Shown: positions 17,036-25,547, counted from the first letter of the stretch. The stretch is 64,000 nt of DNA from Alicyclobacillus sp. SP_1 (GCF_024706985.1 NZ_JAMCCX010000017.1:62001-126000), one strand, 5' to 3'. Made by a program: numbers and translations. The notes: generated by a model from the letters alone, not told the origin.

Positions 17036-17461
17036 ATGTGGAAAAACGGGCAACCGCCGGCGTTTGGTCTGAGGGGTCACGGGTTGGAACGGGTGTTGGG
17101 GCCGCTGGAGACGGACGTGCTCGAAGTTCTGTGGAACAAAGGGAGAGGAACCGCTCGTGAGGTCGTGACTGAGTTGGAGCGCGAGCGCCCCATTGCGTTC
17201 AATACGGTCATGACCATATTGAAACGATTATGTGACAAGGGGCTGATCCTCCGATCCGATTTGGGTGTAGCCGTGTTTTCACCCTGTTTGACCAAAGAGG
17301 ATTTGTTGGCCAAGGTGTCTCGCAACGTCGCGGACAGTTTGGTGGAGGACTTTGGGGAGGCGGCTATCGTTCAGTTTGTGGACAGCGTGCAGCGCCGCGA
17401 TCCGGAATTGCTGAACGAGTTGCGCCGGGCGATCGAAGCGGTTCGTAAGGAGCGGTCGTGA
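17036..17461 (+). CDS. BlaI/MecI-family transcriptional repressor
   Basis: This 141-residue winged-helix protein matches BlaI, MecI and CopY repressors: LGPLETDVLEVLWNKGRGTAREVV at the start, then IAFNTVMTILKRLCDKGLI for the recognition helix and wing, then a dimerisation helix bundle. The CxC Cu-binding motifs of CopY are absent, so a protease-inactivated BlaI type is favoured. The ATG at 17036 follows GGAGGGG. The M56 peptidase gene starts right after the stop, the standard blaI-blaR pairing. Dyads found at four sites in the window are its likely targets. Confidence 0.9.
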   Translation: MWKNGQPPAFGLRGHGLERVLGPLETDVLEVLWNKGRGTAREVVTELERERPIAFNTVMTILKRLCDKGLILRSDLGVAVFSPCLTKEDLLAKVSRNVADSLVEDFGEAAIVQFVDSVQRRDPELLNELRRAIEAVRKERS

Positions 17462-17462
17462 T

Positions 17463-18311
17463 ATGCGCAGGCGTCGGATTGCGCGCGCGGGGGTATGGAT
17501 CCTCGCATCCTGGACTGTTGTATGCGTCCTGCTTGTGCTGTCTGCACGCCTGCCCAAGATGCACTGGCACGCCGCGTCTGTCGTGTCGTATTGCGTGACC
17601 TGGATCGCGTCACAAGCGGGAGAACGATGGGTTCGCATGATTGTGGGGGCGGCATTCTTCGTGATCAACGCCACGTGGCTGGCCTCCATGGCCGGGCAGT
17701 GGAGAAGGGCCAGACGTTTGCTAAACTCGCTTTCGCTGACGTCGCCGCCGGCGGATTTGGTGCAGTTGGCCCACGAATGTGACTTGGACCAACGCATTGG
17801 ATATTCAACGGACGGGCGTATCCTGTCGTTTACCCATGGGTTCTGGCGACCTCAAATCGTCATCACTGCGGGGCTCTGGCAGCGTCTTGACGAGGAAGAG
17901 CGTCGTGCGGTGCTGCTTCACGAACGGGCGCACGCGGCAGGTCGGCATCCACTGCGTTTGACGTGGGCCCGTGCGATGGCTCGTGCGTTGTGGTTCCTCC
18001 CTATCGTCCGCGATCTGGCGGAGCGGTATCGGGTGGAGTTGGAACTCACGGCCGATGGTTTTGCCATGGAGAGGGCGGGCCGAGAATCGCTGGCTAAGGC
18101 GCTCCTCGTGATCATCGAAGCGCAAGTTCCGGAGATTGGGCATGAGGCAGCCGCTGTGACAGGATTTGACGCGTGTATGCGCGCGCGGGTCGCCCAGTTG
18201 CGCGCGCCCGAATCGGGTGCTGGCCTGCCTCCATGGAGCGTCCGGTCGATGGGATGGTCGAGCGCAGTGATTGCGGCGTACGTGGTCGCGCTGGCGTTGT
18301 CATGCACTTGA
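17463..18311 (+). CDS. BlaR1/MecR1-like M56 family membrane peptidase, short form
   Basis: This 282-residue protein has N-terminal membrane segments and a zinc-peptidase motif HERAH (HExxH) in LLHERAHAAGRHPLRL near residue 155, with a downstream ELTADGFAM stretch as the third-ligand region. One more membrane segment lies at the C-terminus. The penicillin-binding sensor domain of BlaR1 is missing, so the signal is not a beta-lactam through that domain. In the family, activation of the M56 domain leads to loss of BlaI. The ATG is one base past the blaI stop. Confidence 0.85.
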   Translation: MRRRRIARAGVWILASWTVVCVLLVLSARLPKMHWHAASVVSYCVTWIASQAGERWVRMIVGAAFFVINATWLASMAGQWRRARRLLNSLSLTSPPADLVQLAHECDLDQRIGYSTDGRILSFTHGFWRPQIVITAGLWQRLDEEERRAVLLHERAHAAGRHPLRLTWARAMARALWFLPIVRDLAERYRVELELTADGFAMERAGRESLAKALLVIIEAQVPEIGHEAAAVTGFDACMRARVAQLRAPESGAGLPPWSVRSMGWSSAVIAAYVVALALSCT

Positions 18312-18330
18312 AGGTAGAGGTGGTTAACAG

Positions 18331-18861
18331 ATGCGGAGGGGACACGGGTTTTGGGCGATCCTGTCGGTCATGGTCTTGCTGGTTGGCGTGGCCGTTGTCA
18401 ACAACGGCGGCGCCCGCACGGCGGCGACCTTGCCGGAACCGGGATATCGCGCACCTGATTTTCGGTTGACGAGTTTCGCGGGGCAGCCGATATCCCTCTC
18501 ACAGTTTCACGGGAAGCTCGTCTTCGTGAACTTTTGGGCGTCCTGGTGTCCACCGTGTCAAGCCGAGTCGCCTGATCTCGTCAAAATGTATCAGAAATAC
18601 GGGAATCAAGTGACGTTTATCGGCGTGAACTTGACCGGCAGCGACACTGTGCGGGCGGCCCGAGGATTTATTCAATACTTCCATATCCCGTATCCGACGC
18701 TCATGGACACCCATGACGCGGTCACGAAGGAGTACGGTGTCATCGCCATCCCGACCAGCCTGTTCATCAACCGTCAGGGGATCATCGTCAGTCGCGTGAC
18801 AGGTGGGATGACGGCCGCGATCATGCAAGCGAATTTTAACAAACTGCTCGCTCAATCATGA
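18331..18861 (+). CDS. TlpA/ResA-like membrane-anchored thioredoxin
   Basis: The 176-residue product has an N-terminal signal anchor (about residues 6-24), then a TlpA-like domain with FWASWCPPCQAESPDL (CxxC near residue 73) and a cis-Pro loop IPTSLFI. These act outside the membrane as thiol-disulfide reductases, for example in cytochrome c or CuA maturation. It is the third gene of the blaI operon. The CcdA encoded two genes downstream is its likely electron donor. Confidence 0.88.
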   Translation: MRRGHGFWAILSVMVLLVGVAVVNNGGARTAATLPEPGYRAPDFRLTSFAGQPISLSQFHGKLVFVNFWASWCPPCQAESPDLVKMYQKYGNQVTFIGVNLTGSDTVRAARGFIQYFHIPYPTLMDTHDAVTKEYGVIAIPTSLFINRQGIIVSRVTGGMTAAIMQANFNKLLAQS

Positions 18862-18883
18862 GACAGTCGGGATGTGAAAGAGC

Positions 18884-19597
18884 ATGTTAGCGCTGCTTGG
18901 GGGCGTTTCCATCGGGCCGTTGACGATCCCGTACGCGTGGATCGGTCTGATTTTGGGCGGGGCGGCTGGCGGCTGGATCATGAAGCGACACATTAGACGA
19001 ATGGCTATTCCGGGTGGAGATCCGATCGTCGATCTCCTCTTCGATATCGTCGTTGCCTGGTTCCTGGGATGGAAGTTTTCTGCTTTGGTGTTGACGCCGA
19101 TTGATGCGATACGCCATCCGATCGCTTTGTTGACCTTGCCTGCTGATCCCCATGCGAAGTGGGTGGGAACTATGGCGGCGTTTTTGTACGGGGGCTACAA
19201 GTGGTGGCGGCTTAAACCGCAGGGACGCGATGTCCTGGAGGTGTGGCCGTTTGGTCTTGTGACCGGAGGCGCCGTTGCGTCGCTCTTCTGGCTCTCGCTG
19301 GGCAAACCAACCGGTCTGCCTTGGGGGATCCACGCCTTTGGAGGGGTGTTTCAACCCGTAAACTTTTACGAAGCGATCGTCTTGTGGGCGGCTCTCTTGT
19401 TCGCGTGGCGCAGCCGCCGCATGGAGAAGGGGGCTTTTCTGCTGCTGCTTTCCGGGATCGGGTCGTTGCTCGTGTCGCTGTTCGCGGTATACCAGACGGT
19501 CATTTTCGGTCTCAGCCCTTCGCAATGGGCGGCTCTCGCCGTGTCGATCCTGGGCCTGATCGGCCTGCGAAACGCCAAAGGAGGACATCCCCTGTGA
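18884..19597 (+). CDS. divergent Lgt-like membrane protein in tlpA-ccdA operon
   Basis: This 237-residue protein has about seven membrane segments. A segment FQPVNFYEAIVLWAALL resembles the HPTxxYE motif at the start of the last half of Lgt, but the GRxGNFxN signature is not present. It is best described as a remote relative of Lgt, possibly without transferase activity. It overlaps the ccdA start by four bases (19594-19597), so the two proteins are probably made together. A second, closer Lgt homologue is at 8430. Confidence 0.6.
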   Translation: MLALLGGVSIGPLTIPYAWIGLILGGAAGGWIMKRHIRRMAIPGGDPIVDLLFDIVVAWFLGWKFSALVLTPIDAIRHPIALLTLPADPHAKWVGTMAAFLYGGYKWWRLKPQGRDVLEVWPFGLVTGGAVASLFWLSLGKPTGLPWGIHAFGGVFQPVNFYEAIVLWAALLFAWRSRRMEKGAFLLLLSGIGSLLVSLFAVYQTVIFGLSPSQWAALAVSILGLIGLRNAKGGHPL

Positions 19598-20310
19598 CGG
19601 CGTCGCCTACAGTCTGGCTTGCGTTTTTGGCTGGACTCCTGTCGTTTGTCTCGCCCTGTTGTTTGCCGCTGTACCCGTCTTATATTTCGTATATTTCCGG
19701 TGTTTCGGTCGGGGCCCAAGGTGACGGCGTCGTAACCGTAGAGGTGCGGCGCCGGGCGCTGTTCCATGCGCTCTTTTTCGTGCTCGGGTTTTCCGTCATC
19801 TTCGTGGCGCTCGGTGCGTCAGCCAGTCTGGTCGGACTGCTGTTTGCCCAGTATCACACGCTCGTCAGCGAGATTGGCGGGATCATCGTCATCGTCATGG
19901 GACTGGTGCTGATGGGCGTCATCAAGCCGGATTTGTTGATGCGCGAGGTCAAATGGCATGTGCAGTCCAAACCGCGGGGGTACCTGGGCGCGTTTGTCGT
20001 CGGCGTCAGCTTCTCGGCCGGCTGGACGCCGTGTATTGGACCGATTCTCGCGTCGGTCATCACCGTCGCGGCCACCAGTCAGGTCAATGGCGCCGTTTTG
20101 ATGGCGTTCTATACGGTGGGCTTCGCCATCCCGTTTCTGATTCTGGCCTATACACTCGGATCGGTGCGCTGGTTGCAGCGTTACAGTCACAGGGTCAGCC
20201 AGATCGGCGGCGGGATCATGGTGGTGATGGGGGTTCTTCTTGCCACCAATCAGTTGACGCTGATCATCCGATGGCTGATCGGACTGTACGGCGGTTACGT
20301 GGGGCTGTAA
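19594..20310 (+). CDS. ccdA: CcdA-like thiol-disulfide transporter
   Basis: This 238-residue protein has six membrane helices with the CcdA motifs FVSPCCLPLYPSYISYISG and FSAGWTPCIGPIL, which hold the redox Cys pair of classical CcdA. It sends reducing equivalents from cytoplasmic thioredoxin to TlpA/ResA-like proteins. The GTG at 19594 overlaps the previous stop. It is the closest of the three CcdA-like genes to B. subtilis CcdA. The decayed remnant at 8277-8378 is related to its last helix. Confidence 0.9.
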   Translation: MTASPTVWLAFLAGLLSFVSPCCLPLYPSYISYISGVSVGAQGDGVVTVEVRRRALFHALFFVLGFSVIFVALGASASLVGLLFAQYHTLVSEIGGIIVIVMGLVLMGVIKPDLLMREVKWHVQSKPRGYLGAFVVGVSFSAGWTPCIGPILASVITVAATSQVNGAVLMAFYTVGFAIPFLILAYTLGSVRWLQRYSHRVSQIGGGIMVVMGVLLATNQLTLIIRWLIGLYGGYVGL

Positions 20311-20463
20311 CGAACGAGGTTAGGTCGGAATCCTAAGCAGCATGGGGCATCGAATTCGGTCTGCGATCGGATCGGATCAGGTTCGAGCCTATGGCCGCGG
20401 AGTGCTGTTACCAGATTCGGTAGACGGCGATATTTTCAGGGGTCGCGAGGTTGCGGTATTCGC

Positions 20464-20485
20464 ACTACACATTGTAGTGTACAAT
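20464..20485 (+). promoter_or_regulatory. perfect BlaI-type dyad with -10 box
   Basis: ACTACA-N3-TGTAGT (20464-20478) is a perfect palindrome. TACAAT follows at 20480-20485, the same dyad-to--10 spacing as at 8255 and 16973. The next gene on this strand is the His-rich ORF at 20594. Confidence 0.7.
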
Positions 20486-20593
20486 AAGTGCAGAAGGGTT
20501 GGTAGTCTCGGCGAATCCGTCGTCACACGTCGACAGCACTCTGGCGATGGCATGGCTACGGCGAAACCCTTTGTTGACGAGGAGGGATAGGGA

Positions 20594-20824
20594 ATGACCG
20601 ATTTGTTGCGGGATCTGTTCGGTCATCATGGAGAGCACGGGCGCGAAGAGGGGCATCATGGTCGTGAGGGGCATGAACACGGCCATGAGCGCCACGGTGC
20701 CATTCATGATCAGGAGAGCCATCACGGACATCACGAGCGCGAGGGTCATCACGCACAGGGTGAACATCACGTAAGCGATCATCATGAGGAGCAGAGAGGG
20801 CGCATTTGGCGGCCGCACGACTAA
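20594..20824 (+). CDS. His-rich small protein
   Basis: The 76-residue product has about 22 His, with Glu and Gly in repeats such as GHHGREGHEHGHERH. No hydrophobic segment is present, so it would be cytoplasmic. The composition fits metal storage or buffering (Ni, Zn, Cu). A GAGGAGGGATAGGG ribosome site precedes the ATG, and a BlaI-type promoter lies about 110 bases upstream. The opposite strand is also open, but its product is a Met/Leu-rich shadow without a ribosome site. pspA follows after 184 bases. Confidence 0.65.
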   Translation: MTDLLRDLFGHHGEHGREEGHHGREGHEHGHERHGAIHDQESHHGHHEREGHHAQGEHHVSDHHEEQRGRIWRPHD

Positions 20825-21008
20825 GGCATGCAGGGCTTTCGCAAGCGCCCTGGACGACGACGGGAGCGGGTTCGGCGCAGTGGCGCGCGGAGGCATAATT
20901 TTCAGGTGATTGGTTTGCATGCTGATCGTTTGGTTCATCATAATCTCCTCATACTCGCACGATATCCTGAGTGGGGAATTCGATCACAACCCTGGGAGGG
21001 GACACGAT

Positions 21009-21689
21009 ATGTCCATGCTGGCAAGATTGAAAGATCTGGTTCGCGCCAATCTGAACGATGTCATCAGTAAAGCGGAAGATCCGGAAAAGAGTTTGAATCT
21101 GTACATTGAAGACGCGACCGAACACTTGCGTGGGTTCGCCGTCGAAGTCAACCGGTTTGAAGCGAACCGGATGCTCACCGAGAAGCAGCTTCACACCTGT
21201 GAGGCCGCCATGGCGGACTGGCATGGGAAGGCCAAGATGGCCATACAACAGGGGCATGAAGATTTGGCGCGCAAGGCGCTTGAGCAGGAGGAGAAGGAAA
21301 AAACTCGCCAGGAACATTTAAAGCAGGAATTGGCGGAGGCAGAGGCCAGTTCGTTGCAGATGAAGGAGCAATATCAACTCCTGGAGAGCAAAGTGGGCGA
21401 GGCCAAGGAGCGCCGCGATGATCTCATCCGCCGCAATCGCGCCGCGAGTGCGCAAAAGGGGGCGGCTGAAGCGATTTCGGGAATCGGGGCGGAAGATCCA
21501 TTATCTAAATTTGACCGCATGGAAGAAAAAGTGGAGCGGCGCGAGGCGGAGGCGCAAGCGGCGCATACCAGTATGACGGCCTCTCTGTCGTACGAAATGG
21601 ACCAATTGAAAAAGACCCAGTCGCAGGCCCATGTCGACGACGCACTGGCCAAGCTGAAGGAAGAATTGAATTCGGAGTCCAGGTCGTAA
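21009..21689 (+). CDS. PspA/IM30-family membrane-stress protein
   Basis: This 226-residue protein is almost wholly helical coiled coil. It has the IM30 start pattern SMLARLKDLVRANLNDVISKAEDP, then a central heptad region and QTHV-type C-terminal helices. PspA and LiaH proteins form ESCRT-III-like assemblies that support damaged membranes. The ATG at 21009 has a GGGAGGGG ribosome site; the frame's extension to 20910 is not supported. It lies between the His-rich gene and the unknown gene at 21806, and may share the BlaI-type promoter. Confidence 0.88.
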   Translation: MSMLARLKDLVRANLNDVISKAEDPEKSLNLYIEDATEHLRGFAVEVNRFEANRMLTEKQLHTCEAAMADWHGKAKMAIQQGHEDLARKALEQEEKEKTRQEHLKQELAEAEASSLQMKEQYQLLESKVGEAKERRDDLIRRNRAASAQKGAAEAISGIGAEDPLSKFDRMEEKVERREAEAQAAHTSMTASLSYEMDQLKKTQSQAHVDDALAKLKEELNSESRS

Positions 21690-21805
21690 TAAGCCACTGC
21701 GGATGAGCAGTACCCGGAACCATTCGCTGGGCATTACCGTTTCCGGGAAGGCTCTCGATAACGGTCATCCGGTCTCTGGTTCCGGGATGAAGGAGGACGA
21801 GTGAG

Positions 21806-22894
21806 ATGGGATTGTTCAATCGGATGAAAGAGGTGCTCTCTGGGGAGCACCTCTGCCCTCCTGAGGATTTGGCGGCCTATCGCAGGCTTGGCGAAGAAGT
21901 GTACGGGGTCGAAGTGGAACTGGCCGATTGCCAGGTTCCACGCGCGCGAGCCTTGCTGCGCGCGGCCAAAGGGTTTCAGGTCATGGCCGACGCCTTGTTA
22001 CAGGACGCGTTTTCGAGCGAGGGCCATGAGGTCGCTTCGGTTCCGATGATCACGCATGCACTGGCCGAAACATGGTACGGACGTATCCCGGACTTATTGA
22101 TCGGCGCAAAGCAAGAAGCGATGTTTGCGGGCGCCGCCAAAACGGCGTTCCCTGCCCGTTTGGGAGAGAGGACAGAATCGCGGGTGCCATGCCCGATACA
22201 ACATTTGGCGGGCATGCGTCGTGCCGCAGACGCGATCGAAGCCTTGTTGGGCGAAGGATTGGAGCGCGCTCGCCTTGATCCCGAAGCGCACAAAGAGGCA
22301 CTCCTTCTCTATGTGGGGGTGAACACAAACAGGCAGACGGCAGACGCGATCGTAGGATCGATCGCGAATGGCCAGCACGTTCCGGCCAAGACCCATGAAG
22401 AAGCGGAGAAGGCCTACTGGGCGGCGCTGTCGGATGGTCTGGTGGTCGCCCAGGCGCTGGATGACCCTCTTGCACTGCGGTCGACCGAACCGGTTCGGGG
22501 CGCGCGTACAATCCGATTCGAACCGGTGGATGTCTGGAAGGTAACGTCGAACACGGCCAAGGCGGACATCCGCCGCTCGGGAGAATGGGAGGAAGCAGAG
22601 CGTGACCTGGCCGAACTTTGGAACGGACATCGGATCACGGACGAAGAACGCGAATACGAACAGTCGGTGAATCGGTTAACGGCCCAAGGCGTGATTCGGG
22701 AAAACGGGTATTGGTACTGCTGCCCGTTTCAATCGGTGTACAAGGTGATCGACAGCACAATCCGTATCCTGGGCCAGCCGATTCCGTCGGGGCATGTCTT
22801 TGTTTGGGACTATGGCGAAGACGGCGCACCGGGACGGTTGGTTACCCGCGCCTCATTTCGCGCCGCGGATTCTCGGCATTATTGTGAAGAGTAG
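21806..22894 (+). CDS. unrecognised 362-residue protein, paralogue A
   Basis: I do not recognise this family. It has no signal peptide or membrane segments. Starts with a basic helix, then CPPEDLAAYRRLGEEVYGVEVEL (read as C-P-P-x2-L-x2-YRR-x-GE). A helical region follows with AETWYGRIPDLL and EAMFAGA, and the C-terminal third has SGEWEEAERDL, GYWYCCPFQSVYKV and a beta-rich end with PGRLVTRAS. A paralogue with all these blocks is at 28623-29732. The spacing after pspA is 116 bases, with a GAAGGAGGACGAG ribosome site. A role together with PspA in membrane stress is inference only. Confidence 0.75.
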   Translation: MGLFNRMKEVLSGEHLCPPEDLAAYRRLGEEVYGVEVELADCQVPRARALLRAAKGFQVMADALLQDAFSSEGHEVASVPMITHALAETWYGRIPDLLIGAKQEAMFAGAAKTAFPARLGERTESRVPCPIQHLAGMRRAADAIEALLGEGLERARLDPEAHKEALLLYVGVNTNRQTADAIVGSIANGQHVPAKTHEEAEKAYWAALSDGLVVAQALDDPLALRSTEPVRGARTIRFEPVDVWKVTSNTAKADIRRSGEWEEAERDLAELWNGHRITDEEREYEQSVNRLTAQGVIRENGYWYCCPFQSVYKVIDSTIRILGQPIPSGHVFVWDYGEDGAPGRLVTRASFRAADSRHYCEE

Positions 22895-23174
22895 ACTCGA
22901 TTGGATCCTGTCAGACACCCGAACCGGAGAGTGTAGGTGGGAGAGGAACTACACGTCCAACACGTCGTCTCGGATTTCCTGTTTGACGCGTTGATCTGCT
23001 TCACGGTTGCTGATAGCAAAAATGTACAGGTGAATGGCATGCGCGGGGATGGGGGTGCTCTCGGTTTGAGAGTGAGCGTGTGTGGCGAAGAGTCCGTTAA
23101 TATCGTGCGCGCAGTGGAGCAGTGGTCGCGGGGCGGACGTACATGCGAATGGCCGCGAGCGAGTGGCGAGAAAT
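22895..23174. other. intergenic region without recognised feature
   Basis: Between the paralogue A gene and the terminator hairpin. Several short frames exist on both strands, but none has a ribosome site plus a recognisable product. Confidence 0.4.
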
Positions 23175-23206
23175 CGGCGGCTCCGCCTGACTTCACGGAG
23201 CCGCCG
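23175..23206 (-). terminator. GC-rich hairpin after the YeeE/TsuA-like gene
   Basis: A perfect 11-bp stem (23175-23185 with 23196-23206). On the minus strand it is followed by a short GATTTCTC tract. Likely terminator for the transporter gene, possibly for both convergent genes. Confidence 0.65.
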
Positions 23207-23225
23207 TTCCCTGCATGGCGATCGG

Positions 23226-24467
23226 TCAATTCGTGTGTGCAAACAAAGGGCGCAGCTTGACGCCAATCGCACTCCCAAAGAGGGCGGAAATAAACCAAAG
23301 CCAGCCATGTAAACTGAACGAGGCAATGCCGGAAAAATACGATCCGATGTTGCAACCAAAAGCGATGCGCGCCCCGTAGCCCATGAAGATGCCTCCGAGA
23401 ACAACCGCAACCAGCATGCGGGTCGGAAAGCGGCGCAGATAGGGTTTGGGGAGACGTCCGGCGAGCGAAGCGGCGAGTAGCGCGCCAACGATCACACCGA
23501 GGTCAAGAACGGTCGTCGCGTCGTGAAAAATGCTGTGGTGCAAAGCGCTGGAATTTGCGGAGATTTGCCAATAGCCCCAATGGGCAATGGGCAGGCCGAT
23601 CCCTTGCGCGATTTTCGCGCCCCAGAGGGCAAAGGCAAAGGTCACGCCCCACGGTTTGCCGGACAACAGGAGAACGAGAACATTGCCAACGGCGAGTAGG
23701 ACGCCGCCTGCGATGAGGGACCAGGGCCCCTTCACGATCGCCCGCCAATCGAAGCGTCCACGTTTTTGAATGATCGGAATGACAGAGCCGTTTCGAAGGC
23801 GCTCGACGAGCAAGGCCAGGCCAAAAACCGCCGTTAACATCACCAGTTCGAGCGCAAGCCCTTCGGCGGGTCCGAAGACTTTAAGGAGTGAAATGGGTTG
23901 AAAATGCGGCGTCTTCATCCACCAGGGGAAGTTGAGGCTGCCGAGAACGGATCCGAGGACAAACCCGATGAGCGTCAAGATTCCTCGGACATCTCCGCCC
24001 CCGGTGTGATAGAGGGTTCCGGATGCGCAACCATCCCCGAGTTGCATGCCCATGCCAAAGAGAAAAGAACCTGCGAGCACGGACATCCCGACTGGGAATA
24101 CGTATCCCGAAACGCTGTGACCGAACCAGTGGCCGTGCAACAAAACAGGCAGAAAAAGGATATTCGCAATTAAAAAGGTGATCATCTGCGCGCGGATCCC
24201 CGCGCCCCGCCCGTAGACGAGAAAGTTTCGCCAAGCCGTCGTGAAGCCGAAGTGCGCGTGATATAGGGCGAGTCCCAGCACGCCGGCGATCAGGTACAGA
24301 AGCGCTTGAGTCAGAGACTCTGTGTTTGCGAGAAACCCTGCGCCGACGAGAAAGAGCGCACACGAGAAGGTCACCCAACCACGCTGGGATCTTGCCTTCC
24401 AAGCTGCCGGGGAAGTCCGCGTAACGGGCGCCTCCAGCGAAAGAATATCCACGTCTGGGACAGACAT
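23226..24467 (-). CDS. YeeE/YedE (TsuA)-family sulfur-compound transporter
   Basis: This 413-residue protein has about ten or more membrane segments in two halves. The family Cys motifs are visible: GDGCASGTLYHTGGG in the first half and FGCNIGSYFSGIASFSLHGW in the second. In TsuA proteins these cysteines line the path for thiosulfate uptake. The ATG at 24467 is chosen for its GGAGGGTTTTTT ribosome site, eight codons inside the longest frame. Divergent from an ArsR-family regulator with an AT-rich dyad between them. Supplies reduced sulfur for the rhodanese and cysteine-desulfurase genes nearby, by inference. Confidence 0.88.
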   Translation of the reverse strand: MSVPDVDILSLEAPVTRTSPAAWKARSQRGWVTFSCALFLVGAGFLANTESLTQALLYLIAGVLGLALYHAHFGFTTAWRNFLVYGRGAGIRAQMITFLIANILFLPVLLHGHWFGHSVSGYVFPVGMSVLAGSFLFGMGMQLGDGCASGTLYHTGGGDVRGILTLIGFVLGSVLGSLNFPWWMKTPHFQPISLLKVFGPAEGLALELVMLTAVFGLALLVERLRNGSVIPIIQKRGRFDWRAIVKGPWSLIAGGVLLAVGNVLVLLLSGKPWGVTFAFALWGAKIAQGIGLPIAHWGYWQISANSSALHHSIFHDATTVLDLGVIVGALLAASLAGRLPKPYLRRFPTRMLVAVVLGGIFMGYGARIAFGCNIGSYFSGIASFSLHGWLWFISALFGSAIGVKLRPLFAHTN

Positions 24468-24509
24468 AAAAAACCCTCCTTTTATTTTCATTCAACAGCC
24501 GCCGCCCAT

Positions 24510-24537
24510 ATTCCGAGTATTTAAATAGGAATATAAT
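24510..24537. promoter_or_regulatory. AT-rich dyad between TsuA-like and ArsR-like genes
   Basis: TATTTAAATA (24518-24527) flanked by ATTCC and GGAAT arms, followed on the plus strand by TATAAT (24532-24537). Typical placement for an ArsR-family operator controlling both divergent genes. Confidence 0.5.
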
Positions 24538-24758
24538 ACATTATGGTAGGATTTATTTTACGAGTGGAATAATAGATTGTCAATACGGAGTTGCCGCTCG
24601 CGCTGTTTGCCGGCACATTTCCCACGGACAGTGTCACCTGGAATGGATGCCTCACTCGTGCGAAAACGACGGAACTGTGCTGATAACGGCGGGGGTGTTG
24701 ACGGACCAGTTGACCACAGGATCAACGGCTTGACGAATGGCGCAAGCAGGCTTGCCGC

Positions 24759-25085
24759 TTGCTGGCGGATGAGAATCGCCTGCGCATCCTGCTTTCACTG
24801 GAGGGCGGACAAAAATCCGTGTCCAGTATCATCGAGGCAACACAGTTGTCGCAAACATTAGTATCGTATCACCTGCGCACGTTGCGCGATGAAGGGTTGG
24901 TCAAGACCGAACGCAGGGGGCCGTTCGTTTTATACAGCTTGACGCATGAAGATTTGCCGGCATGGGTATCTGGCGCCAGTCGCTTTGTACTCATGGGAGA
25001 GAAGAGTAAGGACAGTCAGCACGGGGTTGTGGCGGTTAAGGACTGTTGTACACCGGGGAAATCGGTGACTCCGGAACCAAAATGA
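24759..25085 (+). CDS. ArsR-family regulator with unclear start
   Basis: Winged-helix repressor: LADENRLRILLSLEGG, then the recognition helix LSQTLVSYHLRTLRDEGLV and wing TERRGPFVLYSL. A C-terminal DCCTPGK motif offers a vicinal Cys pair for metal, persulfide or thiol sensing. The TTG at 24759 gives 108 residues but cuts the usual first helix. Codons 24714-24758 encode fitting residues (LDEWRKQACRL) in the same frame without a start codon, and a stop lies at 24711. A small indel upstream or an unusual start is possible. The next gene begins 13 bases after its stop. Confidence 0.7.
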   Translation: MLADENRLRILLSLEGGQKSVSSIIEATQLSQTLVSYHLRTLRDEGLVKTERRGPFVLYSLTHEDLPAWVSGASRFVLMGEKSKDSQHGVVAVKDCCTPGKSVTPEPK

Positions 25086-25098
25086 GGAGGCCAGCAAA

Positions 25099-25536
25099 AT
25101 GATAGACAGGATGAAACAGCGCATGGGCATGATGAAGCAGATGATAGGTCAAGGAGGCGGTCAGGCGTCCATGGACGGGACGGGCGGCATGATGCAGATG
25201 TGCCGTACCATGACCGACTCGGTGGCGAAGTCGGCCGACATGGCGGGATTTGCTACCGACGAGATCCGTGGACTGTTTCAAGACTGGTTGAATCAGGTGG
25301 AGGCCAAAGTGCTGGCGTATCTTTCGGAAAATGGCGGCCAAATTGACGTGGCAGGCATCGCAGGGCGACTGTCCATCAGTGAAAAGAGCGCACGACACAT
25401 CGTCGGGTCGTTGTTCCAGAGAGGAGCCCTAGACTTGGGGCAGGTTCACGGAACAACATCACAAGTTCAGGAAGCGTCTGGACAAGACGACGCGAATTCA
25501 GAGAAGGCTGAAGCCACTGACACGAAAGATGAATGA
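25099..25536 (+). CDS. hypothetical protein with helix-turn-helix-like C-terminal half
   Basis: The 145-residue product starts with a Met-rich basic segment (MKQRMGMMKQMIGQ, then GGMMQMC). The region at about residues 75-115 reads like a winged helix (VLAYLSENGGQIDVAGIAGRLSISEKSARHIVGSL), and the tail is acidic. An AATGAGGAGG ribosome site and the close ArsR-like gene upstream suggest one operon. The family is not recognised. A Met/Cys cluster could bind Cu or Hg. Confidence 0.6.
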   Translation: MIDRMKQRMGMMKQMIGQGGGQASMDGTGGMMQMCRTMTDSVAKSADMAGFATDEIRGLFQDWLNQVEAKVLAYLSENGGQIDVAGIAGRLSISEKSARHIVGSLFQRGALDLGQVHGTTSQVQEASGQDDANSEKAEATDTKDE

Positions 25537-25547
25537 ACCTGAGGCCA

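Noticed and set aside
20465-20941. 158-residue minus-strand frame opposite the His-rich gene
   Set aside because: Its Met/Leu-rich sequence is the mirror of His codons (CAT/ATG). There is no ribosome site, and the plus strand has a good one plus a promoter.
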